Under the pieces are notes generated by a model. It was not told the origin of the DNA. It ran no database searches and worked only from the letters and a program-made list of their open reading frames with translations. Positions 15,699 through 23,513 of a stretch of DNA of 64,000 nt are shown piece after piece (within the stretch, counting starts at the first letter, position 1; each line of letters opens with the position of its first letter). A program made the position numbers and the translations under genes. Source of the DNA: a bacterium (GTDB lineage Bacteria > UBP6 > UBA1177 > JAKLFG01); contig JAKLIW010000003.1 in the NCBI GenBank assembly GCA_022709425.1, positions 166,293-230,292 on the forward strand, given 5' to 3'.

Positions 15699-16457
15699 CT
15701 AGTAGCAGTAGCCTTTGATACAGGGCATACCGCTACAGCAGAGATCATTTGAGGAGCAGCTCTCTCCGGCCGGGACGCATTCCATGACGTTGACCGTCAT
15801 GAGCGCCGAACCGCCGGTGCATCCTGTCGTGTCTTCGGCGCACAGGTAATTCTTTTCCCCCATGCACTCGAAGCATTCAGAGCGGCTGCTGTAGGAGTTG
15901 TAGGCCTGACATTTAGTGTCACCCACCTTGCAGGCGGCCGGCACGCACTGTTTCGATTCCAGATACACTTCGCCCTGAGCACAGATACCGCAGGTGTTGA
16001 GCGCCGCCGTCGAGGCGCATTTGAGCCCGAGAAAGCCTTTTTCGGCATAGCAACAGCCGGAGGGGCAGTTGGTCTCGTTACAGGCGCCGCTGGAGGCCAA
16101 GGTGTTCAGGCAGCGGCCGAGTTTGGTGTTGCAGGTGGTGTTCGGGTAGTTCGCGCAATCGGCATCGCTGGTGCAGCCGGTGCTACACTTCGCCTTGACG
16201 CAGATGTTGGGGGCACATTCGGTATCGGTCTTGCAGTTGCCGCCGATAGCGCTGTCCGCATCGGCGTCGGGAGCGCCCTCCTGCTCCACGACCTCTGGAT
16301 CATCCTGATCGGGAAGAGATTGCCCATCGTCGGGAAATTGAGGCGCCGTGTCCTTGTCGGGCGCGGTGCTGTCGGTGAAAGCGATCGGATCATTGTTGTT
16401 ACAGGCGGCGATCGACATCAGGATAACTGAAAGAACGCAGAACACCATCCATCTCAT
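15699..16457 (-). CDS. Cysteine-rich predicted lipoprotein
   Basis: 252 residues. A signal peptide ends in a lipobox-like MSIAAC with Cys19 as the acylation site. An acidic stretch (about residues 25-65) leads to a domain with many Cys residues in patterns such as CKTDTECAPNICVKAKC, CTSDADCANYPNTTC, GCCYAEKG and a last CSSNDLCCSGMPCIKGYCY, which resembles Dickkopf-like Cys-rich folds. The function is unknown; surface exposure is likely. It lies 95 bases after the SBBP lipoprotein stop and has its own ribosome binding site (AAGGAGG, five bases before ATG). A possible ECF-type promoter lies at 16496-16524, so it may be controlled by the sigma factor encoded at the head of this gene group. Confidence 0.75.
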   Translation of the reverse strand: MRWMVFCVLSVILMSIAACNNNDPIAFTDSTAPDKDTAPQFPDDGQSLPDQDDPEVVEQEGAPDADADSAIGGNCKTDTECAPNICVKAKCSTGCTSDADCANYPNTTCNTKLGRCLNTLASSGACNETNCPSGCCYAEKGFLGLKCASTAALNTCGICAQGEVYLESKQCVPAACKVGDTKCQAYNSYSSRSECFECMGEKNYLCAEDTTGCTGGSALMTVNVMECVPAGESCSSNDLCCSGMPCIKGYCY

Positions 16458-16495
16458 GACATCCTCCTTCCCGTGATCTTGTCAATTCCAGATAA

Positions 16496-16524
16496 ATAGA
16501 CCGTGAGACGAGGGGAGAAGTTCC
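16496..16524 (-). promoter_or_regulatory. Candidate ECF (sigma-E-like) promoter
   Basis: On the minus strand GGAACTT (16518-16524) and GTCTAT (16496-16501) are separated by 16 bases, close to the classical sigma-E pattern of GAACTT and TCTRA. It lies about 40 bases before the Cys-rich lipoprotein start and four genes downstream of an ECF sigma gene. Short motifs like this can arise by chance. Confidence 0.4.
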
Positions 16525-16552
16525 GCACAGAGACAAAAAACTATGGGGCGTT

Positions 16553-17953
16553 TTAGAGCGGATGTAAGACGACAAAGATATCCTGACCGCCGGCATTCTT
16601 TTTACCGAGGTCTCCGGTGGTCGTGCCGGCAAGGATAAGCCAATCTTCGAAGAGTCGTAACGATTGAGCGGTCTCGTCGGCCGCGGTGCCGTAGATCACG
16701 GTCCATTGCTCGATGCCGTTGGGCGAAACGGCGGTCAGAAAAACATCATTGGCGCCTTTGGGCGTCGCGTCGCTCAGCGCTCCTTTAGTGAAGCCGGTGG
16801 CATATACGGTGCCATCGATTCCCACCGCAACGGCATATGCCATATCGTCCTTTGCGGTACCCCACTGGTAGGTCCATAGTTGTTCTCCGGAGGGGGAGAA
16901 CTTCACGAGGAAACAATCTTCGCCGCCGATATTGGAGAATCCCCCAAGACCGCCGGTGGTCGCTCCGCCGACCAATATGGAGCCGTCGGGTGCGATGGCC
17001 ACGGAAAAAGATTTATCCTCGGAATAGGATCCCCATTGCCGGGTCCAGTCGATGGCGCCGTTGGCGGAGAGCCGGGTCAGAAATATGTCGTTCCCGCCTA
17101 GACTCGCCTCGCCGGACATATCGCCGTATGTCCAGCCGGTCACATAGATGCCGGCGCTGTTCTCGGCGGCGACGCTGTAGCCGACATCGATCAGGCCGCT
17201 GCCCCATTGGGTGCTCCACGCCTCATTGCCGGCGTTGTCGAAGCGGGAAAGGAAAATGTCGCTGAACCCCAGATTGTCGTTCTCGCCCACGGTGCCGTAG
17301 GTCCAGCCGGTGACATAGGCGTTGCCCTCCGTATCGACAGAAACGCCGGTGGGATATTCCTGTTCGAAGGAACCCCATTCCTTTGTCCAGTTTTCCTCGC
17401 CATCGCCGGTGAATCGAGCAATGAACATGCGACCGATACCGTTGCCGGTCAGGGGATCGACGATGCCGTTGCGCAATCCGGACAAATAGATCGACCCGCC
17501 GGCATCCAGAGCAAGAGAGAATCCCTGATCGAAGTTCGCCGTCCCCCATTGCTTGGTCCACTTGAACTCATGGCGAGGATCGATCTTGGTGAGAAAGATA
17601 TCGCCGGAGCCTGCGTTGGTGTTCCCGAACAACTGGTCCGTCGTTCCACCGGTGACGTATATGCTACCGTCGCGAGCCGGTTCAGCGGCTCTTCCGGTGT
17701 CGTCTCCCGGGCTACCCCATTGAATGATGATCGGTACCCGCGGCAGGTCGTTGTCGACATCGGGGGTATCGTCTTCCGGAAAGAGACCGTCCGCATCTTC
17801 GTCGGGTTCCGTGTCGCGATCGGGAAGGTCGCGGTCCGGCGTGCCGAAAATATCGATATCGCAGGGGAACGTCCGCTCCACCGGCCCGGGGCAGGCGGTC
17901 AGAAAAAAGAGTGCGCCGCATGCCGCCGAAAGCGGGAATAACGGCAGTCTCAT
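16553..17953 (-). CDS. SBBP-repeat beta-propeller lipoprotein
   Basis: 466 residues. A signal peptide with lipobox FLTAC (Cys near residue 20) is followed by an acidic Asp/Pro stretch (DRDLPDRDTEPDEDADG). From about residue 70 to the end there are seven or eight repeats of about 55 residues of the form W-x-x-Q-W-G-T/S ... D-x-G-x-I/A-Y-V-x-G, typical of SBBP beta-propeller repeats. ATG 17953 is preceded by GAGGGAG, and the first four bases overlap the stop of the outer-membrane protein gene (ATGA). Upstream in-frame sequence lacks any signal peptide and is discarded. The likely role is a surface or periplasmic binding propeller; the ligand is unknown. Confidence 0.8.
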   Translation of the reverse strand: MRLPLFPLSAACGALFFLTACPGPVERTFPCDIDIFGTPDRDLPDRDTEPDEDADGLFPEDDTPDVDNDLPRVPIIIQWGSPGDDTGRAAEPARDGSIYVTGGTTDQLFGNTNAGSGDIFLTKIDPRHEFKWTKQWGTANFDQGFSLALDAGGSIYLSGLRNGIVDPLTGNGIGRMFIARFTGDGEENWTKEWGSFEQEYPTGVSVDTEGNAYVTGWTYGTVGENDNLGFSDIFLSRFDNAGNEAWSTQWGSGLIDVGYSVAAENSAGIYVTGWTYGDMSGEASLGGNDIFLTRLSANGAIDWTRQWGSYSEDKSFSVAIAPDGSILVGGATTGGLGGFSNIGGEDCFLVKFSPSGEQLWTYQWGTAKDDMAYAVAVGIDGTVYATGFTKGALSDATPKGANDVFLTAVSPNGIEQWTVIYGTAADETAQSLRLFEDWLILAGTTTGDLGKKNAGGQDIFVVLHPL

Positions 17954-18981
17954 TTCGTTTCTCCCTCGTAGTGGGCGGAAAATTCCAGCATGACCGTATG
18001 ACGATCCATCGTATAATCGACGTAGGCACCGTTGTTTCGGCTGAAGTTGGAGAAGATATATCGGTATGTGTAGTTGAGGGAAAGAGATATGTAGTCGTTG
18101 ATGTCCCAAAGTATTTGGGTCGATAGGGAGGGGGTATGTTCCTTGCGTTTTTTCGACCAGTCTTTGATGTCCGTGATGATGAAGCGGTCTTCCTCGAGCC
18201 ACTCCATGTAGGCGTAACGCAACGTGCCTTTCAGGAATACCGGCTTGAGGTCGTACTTGCCTTCAAATAAAAGATAGGGTTTGATGGATGCGTTCTTGAC
18301 GGAAAGGGTGACGCTGCAGGAGGTCCATCGTTCGGGACGAAAGAATGCGCCGTCGAATCCAGCCCCAACTTTCAGGTAGTCGGTCCGCGCGGTGGGATAG
18401 TAGAAATAACCGAACTCGGCGCCGATGGTTGGGCCGGTCATATAGCGAAGGTCTTCATCGAAGCCGGTGAAATAGGATGCTTTCACGGTGCTGTAAAAGG
18501 CATCGTCATCGGAGAAGTCCCAAAACAGGTCGCCCGTGACCAGAAGGTCAAGGAACATATTGCGCATATGAAGATAATTTTCGGCCGTGTGATGGGCCTG
18601 TAACGCGAGGTCGAGAGAAAGGTCGTCCCTTGGTTCTCCGTGCCATCCGATCTCAAAGAAAGAGTTGAGGCGCGACTTTTCCGGGACGTTCAGTCCGGTA
18701 TCCGATGAAAGAGAAAAAGCGGTCGAGAATGCGTCGTTGTCGCCGAAAACATAATCAAAGGCACCTTCATTACGGATGAAGAATCCCGAGCGTTTGCCCA
18801 TGGTGAGGGCATCCCATACCGCGAGATGTTCGATGTTGCTGTCAAAAAAACCGGCGACGCTGGTCTGCGCGGTTATCCGATCGGCAAGGACGAGTGATGG
18901 GAGCAGGAGAAGTAGCGCAAGAAGAAAAAAAAGACTATTCGGTGCGGCGATTACGGTAATTCCGCTCTTTTCGTTCTTCAC
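17950..18981 (-). CDS. Predicted outer-membrane beta-barrel protein
   Basis: About 343 residues. A hydrophobic signal (LFFLLALLLLLPSLVLA) is followed by alternating aromatic/polar strands across the whole length (for example AFDYVFGDNDAFSTAFSLSS, YISLSLNYTYRYIFSNFS), ending HTVMLEFSAHYEGETK, as in outer-membrane barrels that mostly lack recognisable families. The start is uncertain. No ATG lies near the signal; GTG 18981 gives a short basic N terminus and would overlap the previous gene by 47 bases. The stop overlaps the SBBP lipoprotein start by four bases. It may export, anchor or partner the downstream lipoproteins; that is inference. Confidence 0.65.
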   Translation of the reverse strand: MKNEKSGITVIAAPNSLFFLLALLLLLPSLVLADRITAQTSVAGFFDSNIEHLAVWDALTMGKRSGFFIRNEGAFDYVFGDNDAFSTAFSLSSDTGLNVPEKSRLNSFFEIGWHGEPRDDLSLDLALQAHHTAENYLHMRNMFLDLLVTGDLFWDFSDDDAFYSTVKASYFTGFDEDLRYMTGPTIGAEFGYFYYPTARTDYLKVGAGFDGAFFRPERWTSCSVTLSVKNASIKPYLLFEGKYDLKPVFLKGTLRYAYMEWLEEDRFIITDIKDWSKKRKEHTPSLSTQILWDINDYISLSLNYTYRYIFSNFSRNNGAYVDYTMDRHTVMLEFSAHYEGETK

Positions 18982-19477
18982 GCAGGATGTCACGCCGCTC
19001 CTTCTTTCGCTTACCGGCGCTATCGTCGTCCGTTTCATCATCTTTGTCAATTTTTGATATAGGCCGGACGGCGGACGGCGGTGTTGCGGGAAGGGACTGT
19101 CGCTTTGCGGCGGTCGGCGGATCCGCCAATACTGGAACGGGGAGCGTGTCGGCTGTTTGGACCGGCTTGAGCGGTTTGTTGACCAGTATGTTCTCCCGGC
19201 GCGATATGACGGGACGTTTGATAGGGATGATCCGACGTTTTGCGGTGGCGGGGGGCGCTGAGATGAGATCGTCGTCAGGAGCCAGAGTGGTGATGTCGGG
19301 CGCGATTTGTTGTTCCGGGCGGGGCGGGGGAGTGAGGAAGCGCTCTTCCCATCCCGGCATGGTGAGCCCCTCAACGATGCGGACGGTGCTTTTGAGTATC
19401 GGGTCGTTCTTCGCAAGGAGGGGCACTGTGGCGCAGATAAGCGCGAGCGCCGTTAGGCTAATTGACCTTTTGAGCAT
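18935..19477 (-). CDS. Secreted/periplasmic protein of unknown function
   Basis: 180 residues. The signal peptide is MLKRSISLTALALICATVPLLAKN (cleavage after LLA or LAK). The mature protein is low in structure, rich in Pro, Arg and Lys (PPPRPEQQIAP, AKRRIIPIKRPV), and ends in a highly charged KRKKERRDILREERKERNYR tail. No known domain is visible. Such a Pro/Arg-rich linker could act in cell-wall association or as a tether between membranes. ATG 19477 has GAGG six bases upstream, and the gene overlaps the anti-sigma gene by 20 bases. Its place between an anti-sigma factor and an outer-membrane protein suggests an envelope role. Confidence 0.65.
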   Translation of the reverse strand: MLKRSISLTALALICATVPLLAKNDPILKSTVRIVEGLTMPGWEERFLTPPPRPEQQIAPDITTLAPDDDLISAPPATAKRRIIPIKRPVISRRENILVNKPLKPVQTADTLPVPVLADPPTAAKRQSLPATPPSAVRPISKIDKDDETDDDSAGKRKKERRDILREERKERNYRNRRTE

Positions 19478-20201
19478 CAAGGACCTCAGTTCTCAGGCGA
19501 TACTGGGCGATCACGACCTTGTATCCATCGGCCGAGAGAATAACGCGGTGCCGATGCCGCAGACCCTCATAATCGGCGGTCGTGGCGATATGCCAGACCC
19601 CTTTCTGAGCGACCGTGACGGCGAAGGGCACCGCGTTCTTGCCCTTTTTGAGCGGGCCTGACCAACTGAGGGTCTTCCGGGACGAGATATCGGGAATGGT
19701 GCTGTAGAACGAGATACCAGCCTCCAGCTCGATGGTCACCGTCGCCTCCGCAATGTCGCGGCCCGCCTCGTATTCGAGTTCGATGGTGACCGGTCCTCCT
19801 ACCGACACATCAGACCGCGAGATGAGCGTTCCTTCATCGCGGGTGGTGGTGTCGTTGGAGAGGTAGATGGTGGCCGCAAGGGTGATGACAAAAAGCGCTG
19901 CGATAATGCCGAGAACCGGACGAGAGAACAGCGAAAACCATGTCTGCGGTTTCGTGATGCGCTGTTCCTGCGCCGCCGTAACCAATTTCAGGTGGAGCGC
20001 TTCATCGAACGATGACGGAACGGGCATGGGGGTCTTCCGTAACCCTTCCGCCGTTTTTTTAAGTGACCGGGCGACCGTAAGCTCTTCGAGACAGGAAGGA
20101 CAGGTGGCGAAGTGCTCCTGCAATCGCCGCTGTCCTGCATCATCCAGCGTGCCGTTAAGCCAGCCGACGATGAGCTCTTTGTAGCCGGAACACTCGTGCA
20201 T
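19458..20201 (-). CDS. Anti-sigma factor with zinc-finger domain
   Basis: 247 residues. The N-terminal cytoplasmic part has the zf-HC2 (ZAS) signature H-x3-C-x2-C in HFATCPSCLEEL, with an upstream Cys in MHECSGY. One membrane helix lies near residues 110-130 (VLGIIAALFVITLAATIYL). The outer part (about 140-247) is beta-rich and starts with a GGPVTIELEYEAGRDIAEATVTIEL motif reminiscent of surface-adhesion Ig-like modules. It follows the ECF sigma gene by 37 bases, the usual sigma/anti-sigma arrangement. AAGG precedes the ATG. The periplasmic domain probably senses an envelope signal. Confidence 0.82.
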   Translation of the reverse strand: MHECSGYKELIVGWLNGTLDDAGQRRLQEHFATCPSCLEELTVARSLKKTAEGLRKTPMPVPSSFDEALHLKLVTAAQEQRITKPQTWFSLFSRPVLGIIAALFVITLAATIYLSNDTTTRDEGTLISRSDVSVGGPVTIELEYEAGRDIAEATVTIELEAGISFYSTIPDISSRKTLSWSGPLKKGKNAVPFAVTVAQKGVWHIATTADYEGLRHRHRVILSADGYKVVIAQYRLRTEVLDAQKVN

Positions 20202-20238
20202 CGTTCTCACCTTGTGAACACCGTAATAGACCGTACCA

Positions 20239-20802
20239 TCAAGTAAAAAGTTTCTTATGTTCCAACGCCAACTTGAAAAGATTTTCCCGCGCCCTGAAAA
20301 GTCTTGATTTAAAGGCGCTTTCCGATATGCCCAGCATGGCCGCCGCCTCATCGTATCGCAACTCCTGCAGATCGACGAGCGCGATGGCTTCTCGGTGTTC
20401 GTCCGAAAGCATGCCGATAAGCCGATGAAGATGTTCTCTTCGTTGATCCTCGGCGATAGTCTCGTCAAAGGAGCGGCTCCTCGTAAGGTCTTTCTCCGGG
20501 ATGTCGTCGAGCGGCAGATTGCCCGAGGTCTTGGGGCTTGTGCGATAATCCACGAACTCGTTGCGCGTGATCCGCCATAGCCACGTCATGAAAGAACAGT
20601 CGCCGCGGAACTTCCCGATGTTGAGAAATGCTTTGAGCAATGCCTCCTGCAGAACATCCGATGCGGATGCGTGATCGCCCCCCGACATGCCCAGAGCGAA
20701 GGAGTAAAGCCCCTGTTTGTGTTCTTTGACAAGTTTCTCGAAAGCGGTCACATCGCCTGCGATGGCCCGTTTAATGAGAGCGGTCGTTCTTTCATCAGCC
20801 AT
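20239..20802 (-). CDS. ECF-type RNA polymerase sigma factor
   Basis: 187 residues of the sigma-70 family, ECF group: region 2 at about residues 20-90 (ASDVLQEALLKAFLNIGKFRGDCSFMTWLWRITRNEFVDY) and region 4 at about 125-175 (LSDEHREAIALVDLQELRYDEAAAMLGISESAFKSRLFRARE). There is no C-terminal SnoaL or other extension. It heads a leftward group of sigma, anti-sigma, secreted protein, outer-membrane protein and lipoproteins, so it probably controls an envelope function and its own operon. Upstream on this strand TTGAAA and TACAAC lie 16 bases apart, but the -10 is only a few bases from the ATG, so that promoter is doubtful. Confidence 0.88.
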   Translation of the reverse strand: MADERTTALIKRAIAGDVTAFEKLVKEHKQGLYSFALGMSGGDHASASDVLQEALLKAFLNIGKFRGDCSFMTWLWRITRNEFVDYRTSPKTSGNLPLDDIPEKDLTRSRSFDETIAEDQRREHLHRLIGMLSDEHREAIALVDLQELRYDEAAAMLGISESAFKSRLFRARENLFKLALEHKKLFT

Positions 20803-20859
20803 GCGTCAGTTGTACTGGAGTCATTATTTTTTTCAACTATTTCAGACCGCTGTTTTTTA

Positions 20860-20887
20860 TTGAAATAACGATTTCGGTGGATACAAT
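20860..20887 (+). promoter_or_regulatory. Promoter of mntP
   Basis: TTGAAA (20860-20865), 16-base spacer, TACAAT (20882-20887), in the divergent region between the ECF sigma gene and mntP. No Mn riboswitch-like structure fits in the short leader. Confidence 0.6.
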
Positions 20888-20920
20888 GCCGCGGCAATGG
20901 TTGGAGACGGGGTTCGTATC

Positions 20921-21481
20921 ATGGGTTTGTTCGAGATACTGCTTCTTTCGATCAGCCTCGCGATGGACGCTTTCGCCGTATCGATCGCGGCGGGCATCGG
21001 TTCTCCGAACGCGGGGCGGCGCACCGCCGCAACCATCGCGCTCTTTTTCGGCGGTTTTCAGACACTGATGCCGATCATCGGCTATCTTGCCGCCGGCGCT
21101 TTTTATGGTTACATATGTCACTTTGATCACTGGATAGCGTTCGTGTTGCTCGCATTCATTGGCGGCAAGATGATCTACGAAGCTGTTGCCAACGATGCCT
21201 GCACGGCGCGCCGTATCGATCTGGGCCTGCGGTCGCTCCTCATACTGGCGCTCGCCACCTCGATAGATGCTCTTGCCGCTGGTGTGGGCCTGACCTTTCT
21301 GTGCGCTTCCATCTGGCTTCCCGCCGCAACCATCGGCATGGTCACCTGCGCGCTCTGTTTTATCGGCTTTCTTTTCGGGAAACGGTTGGGATGCGCTTTC
21401 GGAAAACGGATGGAGATCGCGGGGGGCGTTGTGTTGGTTGGTCTGGGATTGAAGATACTTCTCGAAAGCCTGCTCGGTTGA
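20921..21481 (+). CDS. mntP: MntP-type manganese efflux pump
   Basis: 186 residues, the usual family length, with six predicted membrane helices. The two family repeats each carry the key acidic motif: SLAMDAFAVSIAAG near residue 15 and ATSIDALAAGVGL near residue 105. These Asp residues are needed for Mn2+ export in MntP. FGGFQTLMPIIGY is also conserved. ATG 20921 gives the family N terminus (MGLFEILLLSISLAMDAF); ATG 20897 would add eight residues. It is a single gene facing a convergent terminator 20 bases past its end. Confidence 0.87.
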   Translation: MGLFEILLLSISLAMDAFAVSIAAGIGSPNAGRRTAATIALFFGGFQTLMPIIGYLAAGAFYGYICHFDHWIAFVLLAFIGGKMIYEAVANDACTARRIDLGLRSLLILALATSIDALAAGVGLTFLCASIWLPAATIGMVTCALCFIGFLFGKRLGCAFGKRMEIAGGVVLVGLGLKILLESLLG

Positions 21482-21501
21482 TCGCTGAGCGTATCTAAAT
21501 G

Positions 21502-21531
21502 AAAAAAAAGGCCGGCCCCAAAGGACCGGCC
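21502..21531 (-). terminator. Rho-independent terminator of the thioredoxin-fold lipoprotein gene
   Basis: On the minus strand a nine-pair stem (GGCCGGTCC / GGGCCGGCC, one G-U pair) with loop TTTG is followed by eight T residues. It is 27 bases past the stop at 21559. Confidence 0.9.
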
Positions 21532-21558
21532 GTGTAGACGAGGGATCAGTGGGCGATA

Positions 21559-23154
21559 TTAGCCGCCGCAGCTGCCACCCTTCGGAGCCGGAGCCGGAGC
21601 GGCGCCCGGGGCCGGAGCGGTGGGGACGATGACCTTGTCGCAACCCTTCTTGCCGGGGTTGAAATTGCAATATTGTTTCTGGATGTCGGGGGCGGTGATG
21701 CCGGAGAACTTGTTCTTGTTGTTGGCAAGCCAAGTCGGGCTGGCGCCGATCTCAAGACCCTTGGCGAGCTTGATGTTCTCGCTGAGGAGTTTCTTGCCCT
21801 CTTCGCCGGTCGAGCACTTCTCGATCACCTTGGCGTCTATGCCGCCGGTGGCGCATTTCTGCCATTCAGTGCTGCGGATGTCGGGATTGCGGCACCAGAT
21901 GTAATCCATGTACTTGAAGTTCTTCTTGTAATACTTTATCGCGCAGAGCTCACGGATGTTCTCGTCAACCTCGGGCTGGCCGTGGAGGGCGTTGAACTTG
22001 CCGGGCTCCGTTTCGTCGGCGATGAAGTTGACATTGAAATCGATCTTGTTGTCGAACGCCTTGAGCACATCCTTCATCGCGTCAAGCGCCTTGGTGCCGT
22101 AGGGACACTGGCTCATGACGAACAGATCGAGCCGTTCCTTGATCTCTTTGCGGCAGACGAGGTTGTTCTTACAGCCGTCGTCATCGCAGTCGATCTTGCC
22201 GTTGCCATCGTCATCGGTGGTGTTGTCGCAGATCTCGGCGGTCGGGTCGAACTTGCCGCCCACGCGGAGCATTTTCTTGTCGTTGACATCGAGCATCCAG
22301 CGGGAGACCTGCTGGAAGCCGGCGTCTTCAGTTACGTTCTTTTCGAACAGGAACGCGGGAAGGAGCTTCGCGTCGGTTCCTTTAATGGTCTCGTAGAGCG
22401 CCTTGCCCTCGGGGGTGGCGAAGTCGAGCTTCTTCTCAACAAGGCCCGGGAAGATGTTCTTCATCTGGTTGATGATCGGATCGACCACGCAGTTCTTGCA
22501 GCGGGCGTCGGTCAGGACCGTCAGATCGACCTTCTTGGGGGCCGGGATCGACTTACAAGCTTCGGGTTTGTTCTCCGGCTTATATTTGCCGCAGATATTG
22601 CGAAGGAAATCGTTCTCGGTGCGGCCGCCCTTGTAACGTTCGCCGTTGATGAGGATGGTGGGGGAGCCGCTCGCCTGCTTTTCCTTGGAAAGATCGTAGG
22701 ATGACTTAAGGAGTTTTTTGCCTTCGTCGCCATCGGCGCAGGACTTGATCTTGGCGCCGTCGACCTTTGCCTCGGTGGCGCAGCCATCGAAATTATTGGG
22801 GATCTCGCGGTAATTCTTGTTCATGCAGAACAGGAGGTCGAGATATTTTTTGGGTTCGACCTTCGCGGCGCAGATCTCGAGCAAATTGCCCTTGACCTCA
22901 TTCTCACCGTGCATCGAGGTAAGCTGGCCGTCCTTTTCTTGGCCGATGAAATGACGGTTGAATTCAACCGCGTTGCCCAGTTTGTCGAGAACCGGCTTGA
23001 TGCCGTTATCAACCTGAACACCGAAAGGACACTGAGACATGATGTGGAAGTCGATCTTGACTTTTTCTTTTGGTTCGGCACCCTTCTTAAGCTTGTCGCA
23101 ACCGACGAGCATAAGGGCCGTCGCGACCATGAGCGCGATGATGATCTTTTTCAC
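21559..23154 (-). CDS. Lipoprotein with repeated thioredoxin/DsbA-GILT-like domains
   Basis: 531 residues. The signal peptide has lipobox LMLVGC (Cys near 19). Two homologous DsbA/GILT-like units start with HIMSQCPFG (about residues 35-43) and FVMSQCPYG (about 350-358). Each continues to a matching GNLLEICAAK / NIRELCAIK segment, a C..W/C.N segment, and SGSPTILING / GASPTWLANN near its end. Between them is a third unit, VLTDARCKNCVVDP, with CKNC, and a Cys-rich DCDDDGCKNNLVC link. The likely role is thiol-disulfide exchange or delivery to Cys-rich exported proteins. GTG 23154 is chosen because GGAGG lies six bases upstream; ATG 23160 directly abuts it. The tail is an Ala-Pro linker ending KGGSCGG. 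Confidence 0.8.
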   Translation of the reverse strand: MKKIIIALMVATALMLVGCDKLKKGAEPKEKVKIDFHIMSQCPFGVQVDNGIKPVLDKLGNAVEFNRHFIGQEKDGQLTSMHGENEVKGNLLEICAAKVEPKKYLDLLFCMNKNYREIPNNFDGCATEAKVDGAKIKSCADGDEGKKLLKSSYDLSKEKQASGSPTILINGERYKGGRTENDFLRNICGKYKPENKPEACKSIPAPKKVDLTVLTDARCKNCVVDPIINQMKNIFPGLVEKKLDFATPEGKALYETIKGTDAKLLPAFLFEKNVTEDAGFQQVSRWMLDVNDKKMLRVGGKFDPTAEICDNTTDDDGNGKIDCDDDGCKNNLVCRKEIKERLDLFVMSQCPYGTKALDAMKDVLKAFDNKIDFNVNFIADETEPGKFNALHGQPEVDENIRELCAIKYYKKNFKYMDYIWCRNPDIRSTEWQKCATGGIDAKVIEKCSTGEEGKKLLSENIKLAKGLEIGASPTWLANNKNKFSGITAPDIQKQYCNFNPGKKGCDKVIVPTAPAPGAAPAPAPKGGSCGG

Positions 23155-23222
23155 GGGCATCCTCCGATAAATATTGGTAAAAACCAAACAGTGCAGAACC
23201 TTTTTATCTCTGCAAGCGGCCG

Positions 23223-23251
23223 ACTCTATCTCAATACCGCTTGTTTGTCAA
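23223..23251 (-). promoter_or_regulatory. Promoter of the thioredoxin-fold lipoprotein gene
   Basis: Minus strand TTGACA (23246-23251), 17-base spacer, TAGAGT (23223-23228), about 70 bases before the start codon. Confidence 0.65.
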
Positions 23252-23331
23252 GTCGGACGAAGTGTTTTTTTGTCGGGTGTAGATGGCCCATCGTTTATTA
23301 GAGTTATGTGACAATTTTGTATAATGCTACT

Positions 23332-23484
23332 CTCTTTCAACAACGAACGGTGATCGATCGGCGGGAAAATCAGTCCGTAACAGGCAAATCAAGCTGCACA
23401 GGAAAATGTGCATCGCCGGAAAGGTGGCTCAATCGCGGAGTTAGGTATATTTGTGTGAGCATCTCTCAACAATGGTGTTGAAAG
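23332..23484 (+). ncRNA. Candidate structured RNA in a gene-free stretch
   Basis: The stretch 23252-23513 has no convincing gene. TATAAT lies at 23320-23325, although its -35 is poor. Seven bases on, CTTTCAACA (23334-23342) is exactly complementary to TGTTGAAAG (23476-23484), which would close a domain of about 150 nucleotides. Inside are GCACA-GGAAAA-TGTGC (23396-23411) and a competing CAACA-ATGG-TGTTG hairpin (23467-23480) that shares the 3' arm of the closing helix. No family was recognised and no T-tract follows. It could equally be a 3' UTR structure of the convergent gene. Confidence 0.3.
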
Positions 23485-23513
23485 CCCGGAATTACGCGGC
23501 GCAGTTGAGGCGT

